DNA of 64,000 nucleotides, taken from positions 3,038,001 through 3,102,000 of the forward strand of contig CM048844.1 of NCBI GenBank assembly GCA_026545765.1, written 5' to 3'. Made by a program: the position numbers and the translations under genes. Under the pieces are notes generated by a model. That model worked only from the letters and a program-made list of their open reading frames with translations, did not search any database and was not told the DNA's origin. Source of the stretch: Plantago major (Eukaryota; Streptophyta; Magnoliopsida; Lamiales; Plantaginaceae). This document shows, piece after piece, positions 1 to 11,290 of this stretch. Positions within the stretch are counted from its first letter, which is position 1, and the number at the start of each line of letters is the position of its first letter.

Positions 1-310
1 CCCGTATAGAAAGAGTTCCATAACCATAACATGAAGGCAATAGTCTACATAAGCACATATTTATACCATTTCACTCTTCCGATCTTTTCCAATGTGGGGC
101 AAATTCAAATGTTCTAGCTAACTATCAAACTTTGTACCAATTTAACATTCATACCTAGCTAGAATTTTTTACTTTCCGTATCTTATACCATTACGAAACT
201 TGCACAATCCACTTCGCAACGGACATAAGGATACGCAAAATCAAGTGGTGGAACTCAAGTAAATATGACTCAAAATGTCCAACTTAGCACTTCGCATCAG
301 ATAGGCTTTT
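1..310. repeat. Diverged copy of a sequence also found at 63.0-63.3 kb
   Basis: This stretch aligns by eye with 63010-63280. Shared stretches include CCAATGTGGG, CGTATCTTATACC, CCACTTCGCAACG and GTGGTGGAACT, in the same order. No coding sequence is seen. It is an interspersed repeat or the edge of a segmental duplication; its full extent cannot be set because the window starts inside it. Confidence 0.6.
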
Positions 311-530
311 ACCATTTTACTTGGGCTTCATTTGGTTTGAGGGAAATTGGGGAAAAGAAAAAAAAATAGGGGAAAATATTGTTTTCCAAATTTAATAAAA
401 TCTATAAAAAAAACATCTATATCCACAAAATAAGGAAAGTTGTTTTTCCCTCACATTTTCCATGAAAATCTTATTTTCCCTTCTTTTTTTTTCTTTTCCC
501 CCATTTTCCCTAAAACCAGATGAAGCCTTA

Positions 531-668
531 GGCTCTGTTCTCTTCAACTGAAATTTATTGAACTGAATTGAACTGAACTGAATTGTAGTATAAAATATAA
601 CTAAGTAGAACTGAACTGAACTGAATGGAACTGAACTGAATGAGTTTTCAGTTGAAGAGGACAGAGCC
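531..668. mobile_element. Tourist-like palindromic MITE, copy A
   Basis: The ends are GGCTCTGTTCTCTTCAACTG and its near-exact reverse complement, and the element is flanked by TTA on both sides. Nearly the whole element is self-complementary through short ACTGAACTGA-type repeats. A 3-bp TTA/TAA duplication with GGC...GCC ends fits PIF/Harbinger (Tourist) MITEs. The 98-codon frame across it is a by-product of the repeat. Confidence 0.85.
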
Positions 669-713
669 TTAGTTACTCTTTCAACCACACTTGGTTTGTT
701 TATTTACAACTAA

Positions 714-840
714 GGCTCTTCTTTCTGAAACTCATTCGATTCGATTTAGTCCATTCCATTCGATTCGATTCTTAGTTATATTTTATACTACAATTCAATT
801 CAGTTCAGTTCAGTAAATTTCAGTTGAAAATAACAGAGAC
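714..840. mobile_element. Tourist-like palindromic MITE, copy B
   Basis: Same family as the element at 531-668, 45 bp away. It is flanked by TAA on both sides (711-713 and 841-843). The interior carries ATTCGATTCGATT repeats on one arm and CAGTTCAGTTCAG on the other, so the two arms pair less well than in copy A. Confidence 0.75.
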
Positions 841-1244
841 TAATTCGTCAACAATTTTCTCCGGTATTGATCCTTAAATTAATCCCGAAAGCATGTCCAT
901 AATCTTTTAATCATCATTTTGAAAAAGTGGTCGATTTAAGCAGCATCACATATTAAAAGCTAAAAACACTTTTTGCTTTGTGTGACATGAAATAAATTAC
1001 ATCACAAATTAAAGGAGACAGTTTGTTTAGTTTTGAACTTATCATATGATCGGAGATCGAGTTCATACACTGTAATGGAATTACGAGTTGTGATAAAGGC
1101 ATAAATTAATTTGGTGACTGACAATTCTAGAACGAACTATATAATTCAATTCTGATGTGCTAAAGTGGATAAAAACGTGCTAAAAACGTACGCAGATTAG
1201 TTCAGATTATATTACTTCAGTTATCTCTATTCTTATAAAATATA
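841..1244. other. Intergenic, nothing recognised
   Basis: AT-rich sequence with short open frames only. No exon-like structure or repeat boundary was seen. Confidence 0.6.
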
Positions 1245-1510
1245 TACACCATCCGTCCATCTATTAATTAACGGGACACTTTTTTAATGAATTTTTTTAG
1301 TAAATATAAAAAAATAATTAATGATAAAGTTGATTTGTGAGTATTAAAATGATGAAATTTTTTTTAAAAAATGAAAAATAGATAGTAAAGTATGAAGAAA
1401 AGTTATTAAATAGGACTTGCTTTTTCGCTCTTTTTAATAAAGAATATTATTAAATGGACGTTCGTAAAAAGAATGCGACCCATTAATAGGCTCAGTGGCA
1501 GTGGAGTATA
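1245..1510. mobile_element. Stowaway-like MITE (diverged)
   Basis: The left end reads CACCATCCGTCCATCTATTAAT and the right end, reverse-complemented, reads ACTCCACTGCCACTGAGCCTATTAAT. Inner sequences ATTAACGGGACACTTTTTTA and its diverged complement support an inverted-repeat element. Flanking TA is present. The ends are degraded, so exact borders are uncertain. Confidence 0.45.
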
Positions 1511-3015
1511 TAATAATCCTGCAGTGCAAAGAAACCCATAGTTTTTTTTATTTAGTTAGTGAAGTTGATCGTAAAGAACTTTTAACTATATTTTAGGTTT
1601 ATTTACGTCATTGTGGAAGGTAAAGTTTCTGAAAAAAATTAGGTCTTAGATTCTTTAGTGTCGTAGTTTATCCATTGATCTTACTCACTTGATTTACATT
1701 AATGTATATTGCTTAGGAATATTAATATACTAGAACGTGCATGTCTCATGTTTATAATCAGACTTTTGAATTCTTTTTACTATGTATTTTGTATATCCGA
1801 GCACTAATTGAAGTTTGGCCTAAAGAGGTCCAGCGTTCCTTAACGGATGCTCTAGGAATGATATGTTAACAATTGGCACACATACATCATACATGTGCCC
1901 CTTGCTGTATGGATGTACGAGTACCATTATCAACTCCTTTAAGCTCTATTAAATTTTTCGATTTAATGGTTATATATATAATTACAACTTAAAAAAATTC
2001 TTTCTGTTTGTCCTACTTTTCTCTTTTTATTTGTGGTTCATCACTTTTTATCCAACTATATATTTTTATATTTTATACATATAGTGCATTACTCAAATGC
2101 TAATATTTATAATGAGTTTGAACTATCGATCGTGATGTAGAAAGTAAATTATAAATAGCCAGGATACTTTAAGAAGGGTGATTTTCCTAGTAGACCACGA
2201 TATGGTGTAGCACGCGTTCCACATGGCATATCGAGGATCAAAATTTCTACAAGTGCAAGTATAATAAGATCTCTAGTAACTTACATGGCGCAATATAAAC
2301 CACCATATTAGGACAAAAGAAACCAAAGAGGATGATGAAACTTTCAGTGGGATGAGTAAGAATACATGCCTAAATGATGTAAAATTTAGTGGGATGTTGA
2401 ACTTATATATATATGCCTAAAAATAGTACTAGCAGAATGGAACAACTTGAAATTTGATGAGGTAAAAAATGGAAACAAATGGTAGAGAGATCTGACTGGA
2501 ATTCCATTTCAAATGGCTGCTGATGATATCAAATTAGGATGTTGAAACTGGTAAAGTTACAAGAGGTGACATGATGATGTTGATGCTACTTGTGCTCCAA
2601 GTGCATGCAGCACCATTTGTGTACTAGTCTACCCAATCTAGACATGGAAATATGATCACAAAAACAAACTTGGCTAGCTATGGCTTCCCGAGTATCTACT
2701 TGGTGTAGTAAGTGACATTGTCGTGCGAGAAGATATTTTCTTAGATCGGAGAGTTTTTTCCGTAAGATGTTAATAATGAAGTATGTATAATGTGGTCAGT
2801 GAGACCTAGTTTAATGTTGAATATGAATATTCAAAGAATCTCAATTAAGAAGATCTTGAATTTAATGTTTAAGACTTTAGAGATTTGTTGAATTTAAAAT
2901 TGATATGCGTTTAGTTGTAAAAACTGACATGGAAGACCGGACATGAAAACAAATTAAACAATGAGTATTAATTCGTTTAAATGAGTGGTGGGTTTGAAAA
3001 TGCAATTTTTAGAAC
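1511..3015. other. Intergenic, nothing recognised
   Basis: AT-rich, with no frame longer than about 50 codons that looks coding. The right edge (3014-3035) runs into the poly(T) that marks the 3' tail of the LINE next to it. Confidence 0.6.
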
Positions 3016-3017
3016 AA

Positions 3018-4082
3018 TTTTTTTTTTTTTTTTAGAACAAATCATTCCATTCAAGAATCAATAACGTCAGGGTTTACAACTGGAGGATCAGATAAACCTA
3101 CAGCATCTGACCCAATAATATTTGACAAATTTTTCGCATCTTCAATAATTGAACCCGCGGCTGATAAAGAAACAGACTCATCACGTAATTGATTAACCAC
3201 AAAGATAGAATCTCCCTCGATAATCACACGCTGGAAGTCATATTCATAAGCCAATACCAAAGCACACCTGGCTGCCAAAGCCTCCCCAATTTCTATTGAC
3301 TGAATAAAACCAATAAATTGGTGTTCCACGCAAGCACAGACCCATCGGAACCTCTGGCCACAACGCCAATACCAATCCCATGTCGTTGCCTAGTCAATGA
3401 AGCATCAAAGTTTAGTTTTACATACCCGGCAGGAGGTGGACACCAAACAGGATGCTGGACTGTTGTTTGCCGAATAGAGAATAGGTCCTTGGCTTCTCTG
3501 TATCGCCAGATATATTGCTGTACAAAGAGGACAACAGTCATCTATGTGCTCCGTTCCATGAACAAACTTATTCCGGCAAAACCAAATACTCCACAAAGCT
3601 GTCACAAAATACTCAAACTCCTCTTGACTAATAGCACCACGAATCTGCTGAATCCAAACTGAAATAGAAGAAGAATCAGAGTTCGTAACAGAGAAAGGCA
3701 ATAAAGACAAGGCCCAAAATAGTCTCGCAAAATCACAATTCCTGAAAGTATGTAACATCGATTCAGGCACAACACGACAAATAGGACATACAACATCAAT
3801 ACCAAACCCCTCTTATGTAAAGCAATATTAACAGGTAATGCTTCTTTCAACAATCTCCAAAGGAACACCTTAATCTTATTAGGAAGCCCAAGGTTCCAAA
3901 CCCAATTCCAATTCACCTGCTCATAAGTATTGTTGCTCCCTATTCGATTTTGCACAGATTCAAATCTTAGCTTCCTAGCCAAATGGTAAGCACTACTAAC
4001 CGAATAATGACCATGAGAAGAAAAATGCCAAACCCGCACATCATCAATATGGCCCATTGGAACAGGAATACCCAAAATACAA
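3018..4082 (-). pseudogene. 5'-truncated L1-type LINE: zf-RVT and RNase H remnants
   Basis: Read on the minus strand, the order is a reverse-transcriptase zinc-binding domain (about 4075-3770; WNWVWNLGLPNKIKVFLWR, then HALPVN-like and cysteine-poor finger), a linker with FVTALWSIWFCRNKFVHG, and an RNase H-like domain (VKLNFDASL, then EALAARCALVLAYEY and IIEGDS). This order is the 3' end of the plant LINE ORF2. At least three frame breaks (near 3770-3600, 3540-3405 and 3300) disable it. The upstream endonuclease and reverse transcriptase core are missing, as in most 5'-truncated LINE copies. A run of T at 3019-3034 is the poly(A) tail on the minus strand. The sequence TTTAGAACAA occurs on both sides of the poly(T), so part of the tail region may be duplicated. 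Confidence 0.85.
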
Positions 4083-4188
4083 TCAGCATCTAAAAAAGAG
4101 AAATGTAAATATAGGTGATACGACGGAAAGAGTATTAATTATGAGTAATATTAGAATATTGAACATTATGTTGGTATAGAGTAATTGA

Positions 4189-5090
4189 TCGCATGTATTT
4201 GGTCAAGCTAAAAGTAGTTATTACCTAGTAATTTAATTCAATTGACCATGTACAATTAAGGTTCTTCGGACCCCTTTTGTGATTAGAGTCTTAGACTAGT
4301 ATAATGTACGTATTGTAGTAACATTACATACTGGAACCTGCCTAGCTAGCTCCCATAACATTCATGTGGTTAGGGCCGGGATGGGTTGGCAAGACTATCG
4401 AGTATCGAGTCCTAAATTTTTGAATTTACATATTTTACTTTTTCTCCTTTTAGAAGTTTTACTTCTATCATATCCATCCCATCTAAAATTGATCGTATTT
4501 GGTCCGGCTAAAAGTGTTTACCTAGTAATTAAGTTTAACTGACCATCAAGGGAATTAAGGTTCTTCTGAACCTCCTTTTGTCATTACACTATTGCAGCGT
4601 ATTGTTATTTTTTAACTAGTTAAAACATTATTGATATCAAAGTACGATGAACTAACATACGATCATATCCAATACATACCATCTATTGTCAACTTCTACA
4701 TGTACCATTCGAAGCAAAACATCATCCAAACCAAGCTCTCTCTAAAACTTAACCCTTTATCAAAACTATAAGATACCAAAATAAGACAGAAGTACTTATC
4801 GGATAATTAAGTTTAATTGACCATCAGGGTACAATTTGAGGATTTGAGGTTCTTTTGGACCTTCTTTTACCATTAGAGTATTGCAGTGTATTCTTATTTT
4901 TTTATCCGTAAAAATTATCATTGATACCAAATCCACAATTAAGATACGATAATACTCAATACATACCAATGCATACCATATAACAACTTCTACATGTACC
5001 ATTTGAAACAAAACACCAACCAAACCAAACTCTCTCTATAAAATCCCTTTATCAAAACTATAAGATGCCGAAATAAGATAAAAGTACTAA
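4189..5090. repeat. Tandem duplication of a ~290-bp non-coding unit, 2-3 copies
   Basis: Three diverged copies start near 4189, 4490 and 4797. Shared segments include AAGTTTAATTGACCATCA, GGTTCTTTTGGACC-like, TATTGCAGTGTATT and AACTTCTACATGTACCATT. The second and third copies align over their whole ~290 bp, including the final CCTTTATCAAAACTATAAGA. No coding content is seen. Confidence 0.7.
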
Positions 5091-5259
5091 ACCATCGCTT
5101 CCCAATTAATAATCTCCGCTACCGTAGGGAGTTCAAGATATGGATGCACTTCAATCTATACTTGTAATATTGTTGTAGCAATACATACTTGGTACTGTCC
5201 AGCTCCTATAACAGTATAAAGTTCATTCATGCATGTATTTTAGGGGCGGAGATGGGTAG

Positions 5260-5264
5260 CTAGG
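5260..5264. other. Target-site duplication CTAGG, left of Copia element
   Basis: CTAGG at 5260-5264 recurs at 10615-10619, directly outside the two LTRs. A 5-bp direct repeat is the expected footprint of LTR-retrotransposon integration. Confidence 0.9.
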
Positions 5265-5627
5265 TATCAAGAAAACAATAGTTTGAATATAACTGACATA
5301 GATGAGCAAGAATAGCTCAATCTATGTTTTGAATTTACAGAGAAAAATGAATGAAATCAGCAGATTAACTCTAATTGAGCTCAATAGCTCTGTTTAAGTA
5401 GCTAAAGAAACTAACTAACATTATAACCGTTCAGTACAACAATTAAAGCACAAGGTATAAGTCGTGTTTCAACTTATTTAATAAAACGTAAAACAGGAAG
5501 TGACGCTTTTGCGTCTTTCTCCATTTCGCTTCTTTTCTTCTTTTCTTCTGTTCTTCTCTTCTTCTCTTCTGTGTACAAAATCATGTAAATACATGATTTT
5601 GTCCTTCTTCTTCTATGATCCTTTAGA
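5265..5627 (-). repeat. 3' LTR of the Copia element
   Basis: 363 bp, ending next to the polypurine tract at 5628-5640. It is 8 bp longer than the other LTR because of an extra CTTCT-type unit near 5545-5560. It contains TACATGATTTTG inverted against CAAAATCATGTA, a small hairpin near 5576-5602. Confidence 0.93.
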
Positions 5628-5639
5628 CCCTCCCTCAAG

Positions 5640-6473
5640 GTGAATGTGGATATTCTGAACATTCAGCTTGGATTTAAAATGACTGAACAATTGAGGCCCC
5701 AAAGGTTTAGTGAACATATCTGCAATGTTATGTTCAGAAGGAAGCTGAACAAGTTGAATAACCTTGGTTTTGATCTTCTCCCTGATAAAATGACAGTCAA
5801 CATCTATGTGCTTTGTTTTATCATGGAAGACTGGATTATGAGCTAGACAATAGGCTGATTTAGAATCTGTATAAAGAACAACAGGTGTGGAATGTGGGAT
5901 ATGTAAATCCGGAAGATATAATAACCATCAGCTCACAAGTAGTATATGCTATAGCTCTATACTCGCTTGATTGATGACTTGCTCACCGTAGGTTGTTTCT
6001 TTGATCTCCGTGAAATTAATGAATCTCCAGTATATAGCATATCCAGTAACACTTCTTCTTGTTTGTAAGCACCTAGCCCAATCACTATCTGTGAATGCTT
6101 TAAGTGTAAGATCTGATTTGGAAGATAACAAGATCCCTTGTCCTGGTGTTGATTTTAGATATCTCAACAATCTGTGTGCAGCTGCAAGATGACCTTGAGT
6201 AGGTTTAGACATATGTTGTGTCAATGTACGTAAGTATAATATCCGTCCGGTGATTGATAGATATAACAATCTCCCTATAAGTCTTCTGTATTGGGATGGA
6301 TCTTCAAGCAAATCTGTACTATTCATGAAGCTTTGCTGAGAATCCATGGGTGTAGTATTTGGCCTGCAACCAATGTAACCTGTGTCAGTCAAAATGTCTA
6401 AACAGTATTTTCTTTGACACAATGTAATTCCATTATCATTTCTGGCCACTTCAATGCCAAGCATGTATTTCAT
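5640..6473 (-). pseudogene. Copia RNase H region (part of pol, frame-broken)
   Basis: The 174-codon frame at 5949-6473 opens with MKYMLGIEVARN and continues with QRKYCLDILTDTG, YRRLIGRLLYL and AFTDSDWARC-RRSVTGYAIYW, the connection and RNase H domain of Copia pol. After the RRSVTGY motif the frame decays: the usual SRSSAEAEYRA segment is replaced by a stop at about 5946. The C-terminal part (KTKHIDVDCHFIRE-like, then DMFTKPL-like) is still readable in another frame down to 5640. It is joined upstream to the RT region by a frameshift near 6500. Confidence 0.85.
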
Positions 6474-6487
6474 GATTCCAAGGTCTT

Positions 6488-8218
6488 TTATTGTGAATGC
6501 TTTATGTAAATGACCTTCACGACATGTATTTCCGCAAAGCTCACCGTTAGTAATATGTCATCTACATAACAAGCTAATGCAGTGAAACTAGTGTCAGTTT
6601 TCTTAACAAATAATGAAGAATCAGATATACATTGATGATAACCAAAAGAAATCAAGCTTTCAGTTAGCTTGAGAAACCATTGTCTACTAGCTTGTTTTAA
6701 ACCATACAAGCTTTTATTTAACTTGCACACCCTGCCATCATCACAATAACCTGGTGGTGGTGTCATATACACCTCTTCATCCAAGTCACCATGCAAAAAA
6801 GCTGTGTTAACATCAAGCTGGTGTAAGTGCCAAGATTTAACAGCTGCAATAGATAACAAAACTCTAACAGTGGTTAGCTTTGTAACTGGACTAAAAGTAT
6901 CAAAATAATCTAGACCAGGTTGCTGAGTATATCCTTTTGCAACTAATCTTGCTTTATATCTCTCTAAAGTGCCATCTGACTTGTATTTAATTCTGTAAAC
7001 CCACTTGCAACCTATGCAAGTCTTATTAGGTGGCAGTGTTGTTAAACTCCATGTTTTGGTCTGCTCAAGAGCCTCTAACTCTTTTCTCATTGCTTCTTGC
7101 CATTCTTTATGAGGAGCTGCTTGCTTATATGTCCTTGGCTCAGTTAACTGAGAAATGGCAGCAGTGAAAGCTCTATATTCTGCAGATAAAGATGAACAAG
7201 CAAGATAAGCAGAAATAGGATAGGAAACTCCCTGAAAAGATTGAGTTTCATAATCAGTCACAACTATATTGGCATTATGTCTGTGATTTAATGAAGGTGG
7301 TAAGTGCACATCATAGACTTTTAAATAAGCTGGTGCAACTCTAGTTCTGACTGGTCTGTGATTTTCAGTTTGAATTACTTCAGACTGTAAAGCTTCAGGC
7401 TCTACAATTTGTCCTGCATCATCCATGATTGATTGTTCTTCATGTACCTGTTGCTCAGTATAATCTTCTGCAAAATTCTCAACAATATTGTTAGTAGAAT
7501 GCGCAGGAATATCATGTATGTCATGAATAACAGGTGATGTAGAAATAGGATTGTTAACATCATAAACATAAGGATCAACTGTTGAGACTATATGCTGAGT
7601 AAGAACAGGTTTAGAAACATGATAAGGAAATGTATTTTCATAAAAAATTACATTTCTAGAAATCAAAACCTTCTTACTAGATAAATCATACAGTTTGTAA
7701 CCTTTAATGCCCAATGGATATCCAATGAAAATGCATTTAGCTGCTCTTGAATCAAGTTTCTTTCTGTGAGCTGTCAATGTACTAGCATATGCTAAACACC
7801 CAAAACTCCTGAAATTTGAATAGTCAGGATCAGTATTGTATAACATGTAAAAAGGAGACTTATTATTCAATATAGGAGTAGGCAATCTGTTTATAATATA
7901 AACAGCTGTAGAAATACAATCACTCCAGAAATCTAGTGGAACATTAGACTGAAACATGAGAGCTCTTGCTATCTGAAGAATATGTTGGTGTTTTCTTTCC
8001 ACTAATCCATTCTGCTGTGGTGTTTCTACACAAGAAGTTTGATGTATAACACCTGTATTGTGATAAAAATCATGCATTAAAAATTCAGTGCCATTATCTG
8101 ATCTTAAGCATTTCAACTTCTTCTGAAACTGAGTGGATATTATAAAAGTGTGTAATGAAATGTTGTACTTCTGATTTGTGTTTGAGAAGATAAATCCATG
8201 TGCATCTGCTAAAATCAT
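6488..8218 (-). pseudogene. Copia integrase C-terminal part and reverse transcriptase (part of pol)
   Basis: This is an open 576-codon stretch, but its first ~25 residues are out of the true frame. From about 8150 it reads LRSDNGTEF (integrase core Asp), then QQNGLVERKHQHI with the catalytic Glu, then WVYRIKYKSDG, RYKARLVAKGYTQ, DYFDTFSPV, QLDVNTAFLHGDL and the RT active site CYVDDILL near its end. These are the usual Copia motifs in the usual order. It is one continuous polyprotein with the upstream gag-protease region, cut by a one-base shift near 8150. A second shift near 6500 separates it from RNase H. Confidence 0.9.
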
Positions 8219-10088
8219 CTACTATGGTTAGAAAAAATTTATGTCCTTGATATGAAGGGATAGCAAAAGGACCCCAAACATCACAATGAATCATGTCAAA
8301 AATACAATTTGTATTAGAAATACTGACAGGAAACTGTAATTTCTTCTGTTTTGCAAAATGACAGACATCACAAGGTTTTATTTCTTTACAGTAATCCTTC
8401 AGTACAGAAATTTGTGAAATACATTTGTGAGAAACATGACCAAGTCTAGAATGCCATAACAAGGAATTGTTGACAATAGAAGAATTAGCAGATTGCTTTA
8501 CATCAATACAGGATTTATTTTCTATGACACAAGAATCAGAAATGGAATTGACATGAGGTAAAAATTCTGTGAAATTGAGCTGATATAATCCTCCTTTCTC
8601 TTTAACAGTAGTGATGACACTGGAAGTTTGTTTGTCCTGTAACACACATTCATCATCATCAAAAATTACTCTGCAACAAGAATGCTTAGCCAAGTGTGAG
8701 ATAGATAACAAATTGTATGTGAAATCAGGTATATATAAAACATTATGCAGAATAATACTAGTGGTTAGCCTGACATCACCAACTAAAGTAGCAGAAGTAA
8801 AATGATTGTTAGGTAAATTTATGATTAATGATACTGGGGTTGGAGGTTTGTAAAAAATATTGGGATCACAGATCATATGATCACTTGCCCCAGAATCTAT
8901 AATCCATAAATGAGCATTTTTACCAGAATTTGCATTTAAGCAAAAATGTGAACCTGCTGTAGCATCTATAGAAGCCTTGATTGCAGCTGCAGCAATATGA
9001 GGAGACTGTGATGACTGAGGCTCAGATGATTGTGCAGGATAAGCAGTTTTAGCATACTCCAAGAACTGATTGAATAAATCTGCACTAAACATTGGATGAG
9101 CATTTCCAGTTTGAACATTTTGCTCCTGAATATTTGGATAATCACTGATAGCAGCATTAGCACTAGGAACTGCTCTCCTAACAGTCTTTGGTCCCTTCCA
9201 TCCTGGAGGATAACCAATAATCTGAAAACATTTATCAGCTGTGTGATTATTAAAACCACACTGAGTACACTTCATCTTCTTCTTATCTTTGTAAACAGGT
9301 TGAAACCTCTGAGTGTTATAGTGAGCTTGCTGATTTGATGATCCAGCTTGTACAGACATAGCCATAACATCATTCAAGGATGGAGTAGAAAACAAACTCC
9401 TCTGAGATTCTTCTTGCAGTAGTAATGAATAAACTTTTGACAGTGGTGGCAATGGTGCATTAAGTAACAGTTGACTTCTTATATGAGCATAACCCTCATC
9501 AAATCCAACTAAAAAATCCAATACAGCATCAGATTCATGCAATTGCATCACCAATTTAGCTCCACAATTACATTCAGCAATATTAGCAGAACAGGAACAC
9601 TTTAAAACTGGTCTATAACTCACATATTCTTCCCATACAGACTTGAAATGATTATAATAATCTGTGACAGATAAGTTTCCTTTGCGCATAGAACTCAAAG
9701 ATTTTCTCAACTGAAAAACTCTAGGACCATCAGACCTAGCATATCTCATCTTCATCTCATTCCAAATCTCCTGTGCAGTCTTGCAATAGAGTAAACTCTT
9801 CTTGTGCGATTTATCAATCGAATTCATAATCCAACCCATTACTAAATCATTAGCTCTTTCATATGCAGCATACAGTAATGGTTCTTTTACACAATCAGGT
9901 ATCTCAAGTAAACCATTAATGAACTTCGATTTGTTTTTAACACTTAACGCCATACGCACAGAATGACTCCAAGAAACATAGTTATCACCACTAAACATTT
10001 CAAAAACAACCTGCAGACCGGGATGATCTGATGGATGAAGATAAAATGGATGAGATTGTACCTCCCAAGGCTGAATAGATGATGCCAT
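8094..10088 (-). pseudogene. Copia gag, protease and integrase N-terminus (5' part of gag-pol)
   Basis: The 664-codon frame starts at an ATG 160 bp inside the 5' LTR. In order it shows a gag region with MFSGDNYVSWSHSVRMAL and a QLRKSL-SM-GN-SVTDYYN segment, a zinc knuckle CTQCGFNNHTADKC (about residues 273-286), an aspartic protease site WIIDSGASDHM (about 395), the GAG-pre-integrase HWHSRLGH-like motif LWHSRLGHVSH (about 542) and the start of the integrase core HCDVWGPF and VDDFSRCTWIYLL. The frame leaves the integrase after about residue 643 because of a frameshift, so the last ~20 residues are not genuine. All domains except the break look intact. Confidence 0.92.
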
Positions 10089-10250
10089 TGAAAGACTTTC
10101 TTCGAAACAGTTAACTCGTCGTAGAAACGGTTATTCAACGCAGAGAAGACGATCGATACAGAATCAATCGACACAACAGAAAACAATCAGAGAATGCGGA
10201 AAAATTCTTCAAGATCGAAAGATCAAAACTAGCGTTTTGATGAAATCAAA

Positions 10251-10259
10251 CTGATACCA
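10251..10259 (-). other. Primer-binding site of the Copia element
   Basis: The minus-strand sequence TGGTATCAG directly follows the 5' LTR. It matches the 3' end of initiator tRNA-Met, the usual primer of plant Copia elements. Confidence 0.85.
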
Positions 10260-10614
10260 TATCAAGAAAACAATAATTTGAATATAACTGACATAGATGA
10301 GCAAGAATAGCTCAATCTATGTTTTGAATTTATAGAGAAAAATGAATGAAATCAGCAGATTAACTCTAATTGAGCTCAATAGCTCTGTTTAAGTAGCTAA
10401 AGAAACTAACTAACATTATAACCGTTCAGTACAACAATTAAAGCACAAGGTATAAGTCGTGTTTCAACTTATTTAATAAAACGTAAAACAGGAAGTGACG
10501 CTTTTGCGTCTTTCTCCATTTCGCTTCTTTTCTTCTTTTCTTCTCTTCTTCTCTTCTGTGTACAAAATCATGTAAATACATGATTTTGTCCTTCTTCTTC
10601 TATGATCCTTTAGA
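10260..10614 (-). repeat. 5' LTR of the Copia element
   Basis: 355 bp, followed by the CTAGG target duplication at 10615-10619. Nearly identical to 5265-5627 (G/A and C/T differences near the inner end, one 8-bp indel). Confidence 0.93.
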
Positions 10615-10902
10615 CTAGGCAAGGCTATCGCCTTCTAAAATTTTAAATTCGCACATATCTTCCCACACCACGTGTAATTCATTTCTGGTTCCCGGCCCCA
10701 CCGCCCCACGGTATGTTATACAGCCTGGTATAGTAGTATCCTCTTGAGCATGATATATAGTTTATTGGTTTGGCTAGTCTAATTATGTAGACAATGTAGG
10801 TAGAACAAAATTGAGTGGGGGAACTCTACTAAATTGGATTAATGAAGTTTTAAGGCATTGGTGCATGGACAAGATGAATGAACGAATGCAAAACATAGTA
10901 GA
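10615..10902. other. Intergenic, continuation of the Copia target site
   Basis: Joining 5230-5264 to 10620-10680 restores the pre-insertion sequence. It resembles 4376-4440 (GGGATGGGT...CAAG-CTATCG), so the Copia element landed inside another copy of the duplicated unit noted at 4189-5090. Nothing coding is seen. Confidence 0.6.
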
Positions 10903-11010
10903 TATTAAGATGGACCATCATCCCCTTAAAAGACCTTATTAAGGGGAGAAGGTTATCCACCTCATATGTTGTTTGGAGGATATACTCACAAGTGATGTGG
11001 GATAATTGTT
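10903..11010 (-). repeat. TRIM-like LTR, inverted copy
   Basis: This is the reverse complement of the LTR at 11180-11290 with about ten differences; AAGATGGACCATCATCCCCT and CTTATTAAGGGGAGAAGG are shared. On the minus strand it runs into sequence (11065-11130) that is itself inverted against 11415-11480. It is a fragment of a second, oppositely oriented element. Confidence 0.75.
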
Positions 11011-11179
11011 GATGGCGGGATTCGATCCCTGAACCTTGAGGTTCATATGCATGAAAGAATTTCATCTCATCTACAAGCTCGAACTTGTAGAGAGGTGTGA
11101 AATCTAGTCATATATATTAATACTCCAATGTGATTCCACGTGTAGAGCCGACTAATCACGGCCTACTCGTGAGGGGGCG

Positions 11180-11290
11180 TGTTAGAATTATCTCACATCA
11201 CTTGTGAGTAGATCCTCCAAACAACATATAAGGTGGATAACCTTCTCCCCTTAATAAGGCCTTTTAAGGGGATGATGGTCCATCTTAACA
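11180..11290 (+). repeat. 111-bp LTR of a TRIM-like miniature retrotransposon
   Basis: It starts TGTTAGAATTATCTCACATC and ends CATCTTAACA, so it has TGTTA...TAACA ends. It is directly followed by TGGTATCAGAGC, an initiator tRNA-Met primer-binding site, and directly preceded by GTGAGGGGGCG, a purine tract of the kind that precedes a 3' LTR. Having both on one LTR suggests a tandem or recombined element (internal-LTR-internal). There is no coding capacity nearby, which fits the TRIM class. Confidence 0.8.

Larger units (their letters stand above)
5265..10614 (-). mobile_element. Complete Ty1/Copia LTR retrotransposon
   Basis: The element is 5350 bp, flanked by CTAGG duplications. Its LTRs are at 5265-5627 (3' LTR) and 10260-10614 (5' LTR). 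On the minus strand the primer-binding site TGGTATCAG abuts the 5' LTR (plus-strand 10251-10259), matching the 3' end of plant initiator tRNA-Met. A purine tract, CCTTGAGGGAGGG in minus sense (5628-5640), abuts the 3' LTR. The domain order gag, protease, integrase, RT, RNase H is Copia. By eye the two LTRs differ by two substitutions and one 8-bp length change in a CTTCT repeat, which means a recent insertion. The LTR ends are not TG...CA: in minus sense they are TCTA...GATA. The coding region carries two frameshifts, so this copy cannot make a full polyprotein. Confidence 0.95.

Noticed and set aside
392..688. 98-codon minus-strand frame
   Set aside because: It lies across the palindromic MITE; the Phe/Ser/Gln repeats are the MITE's short repeats in translation.
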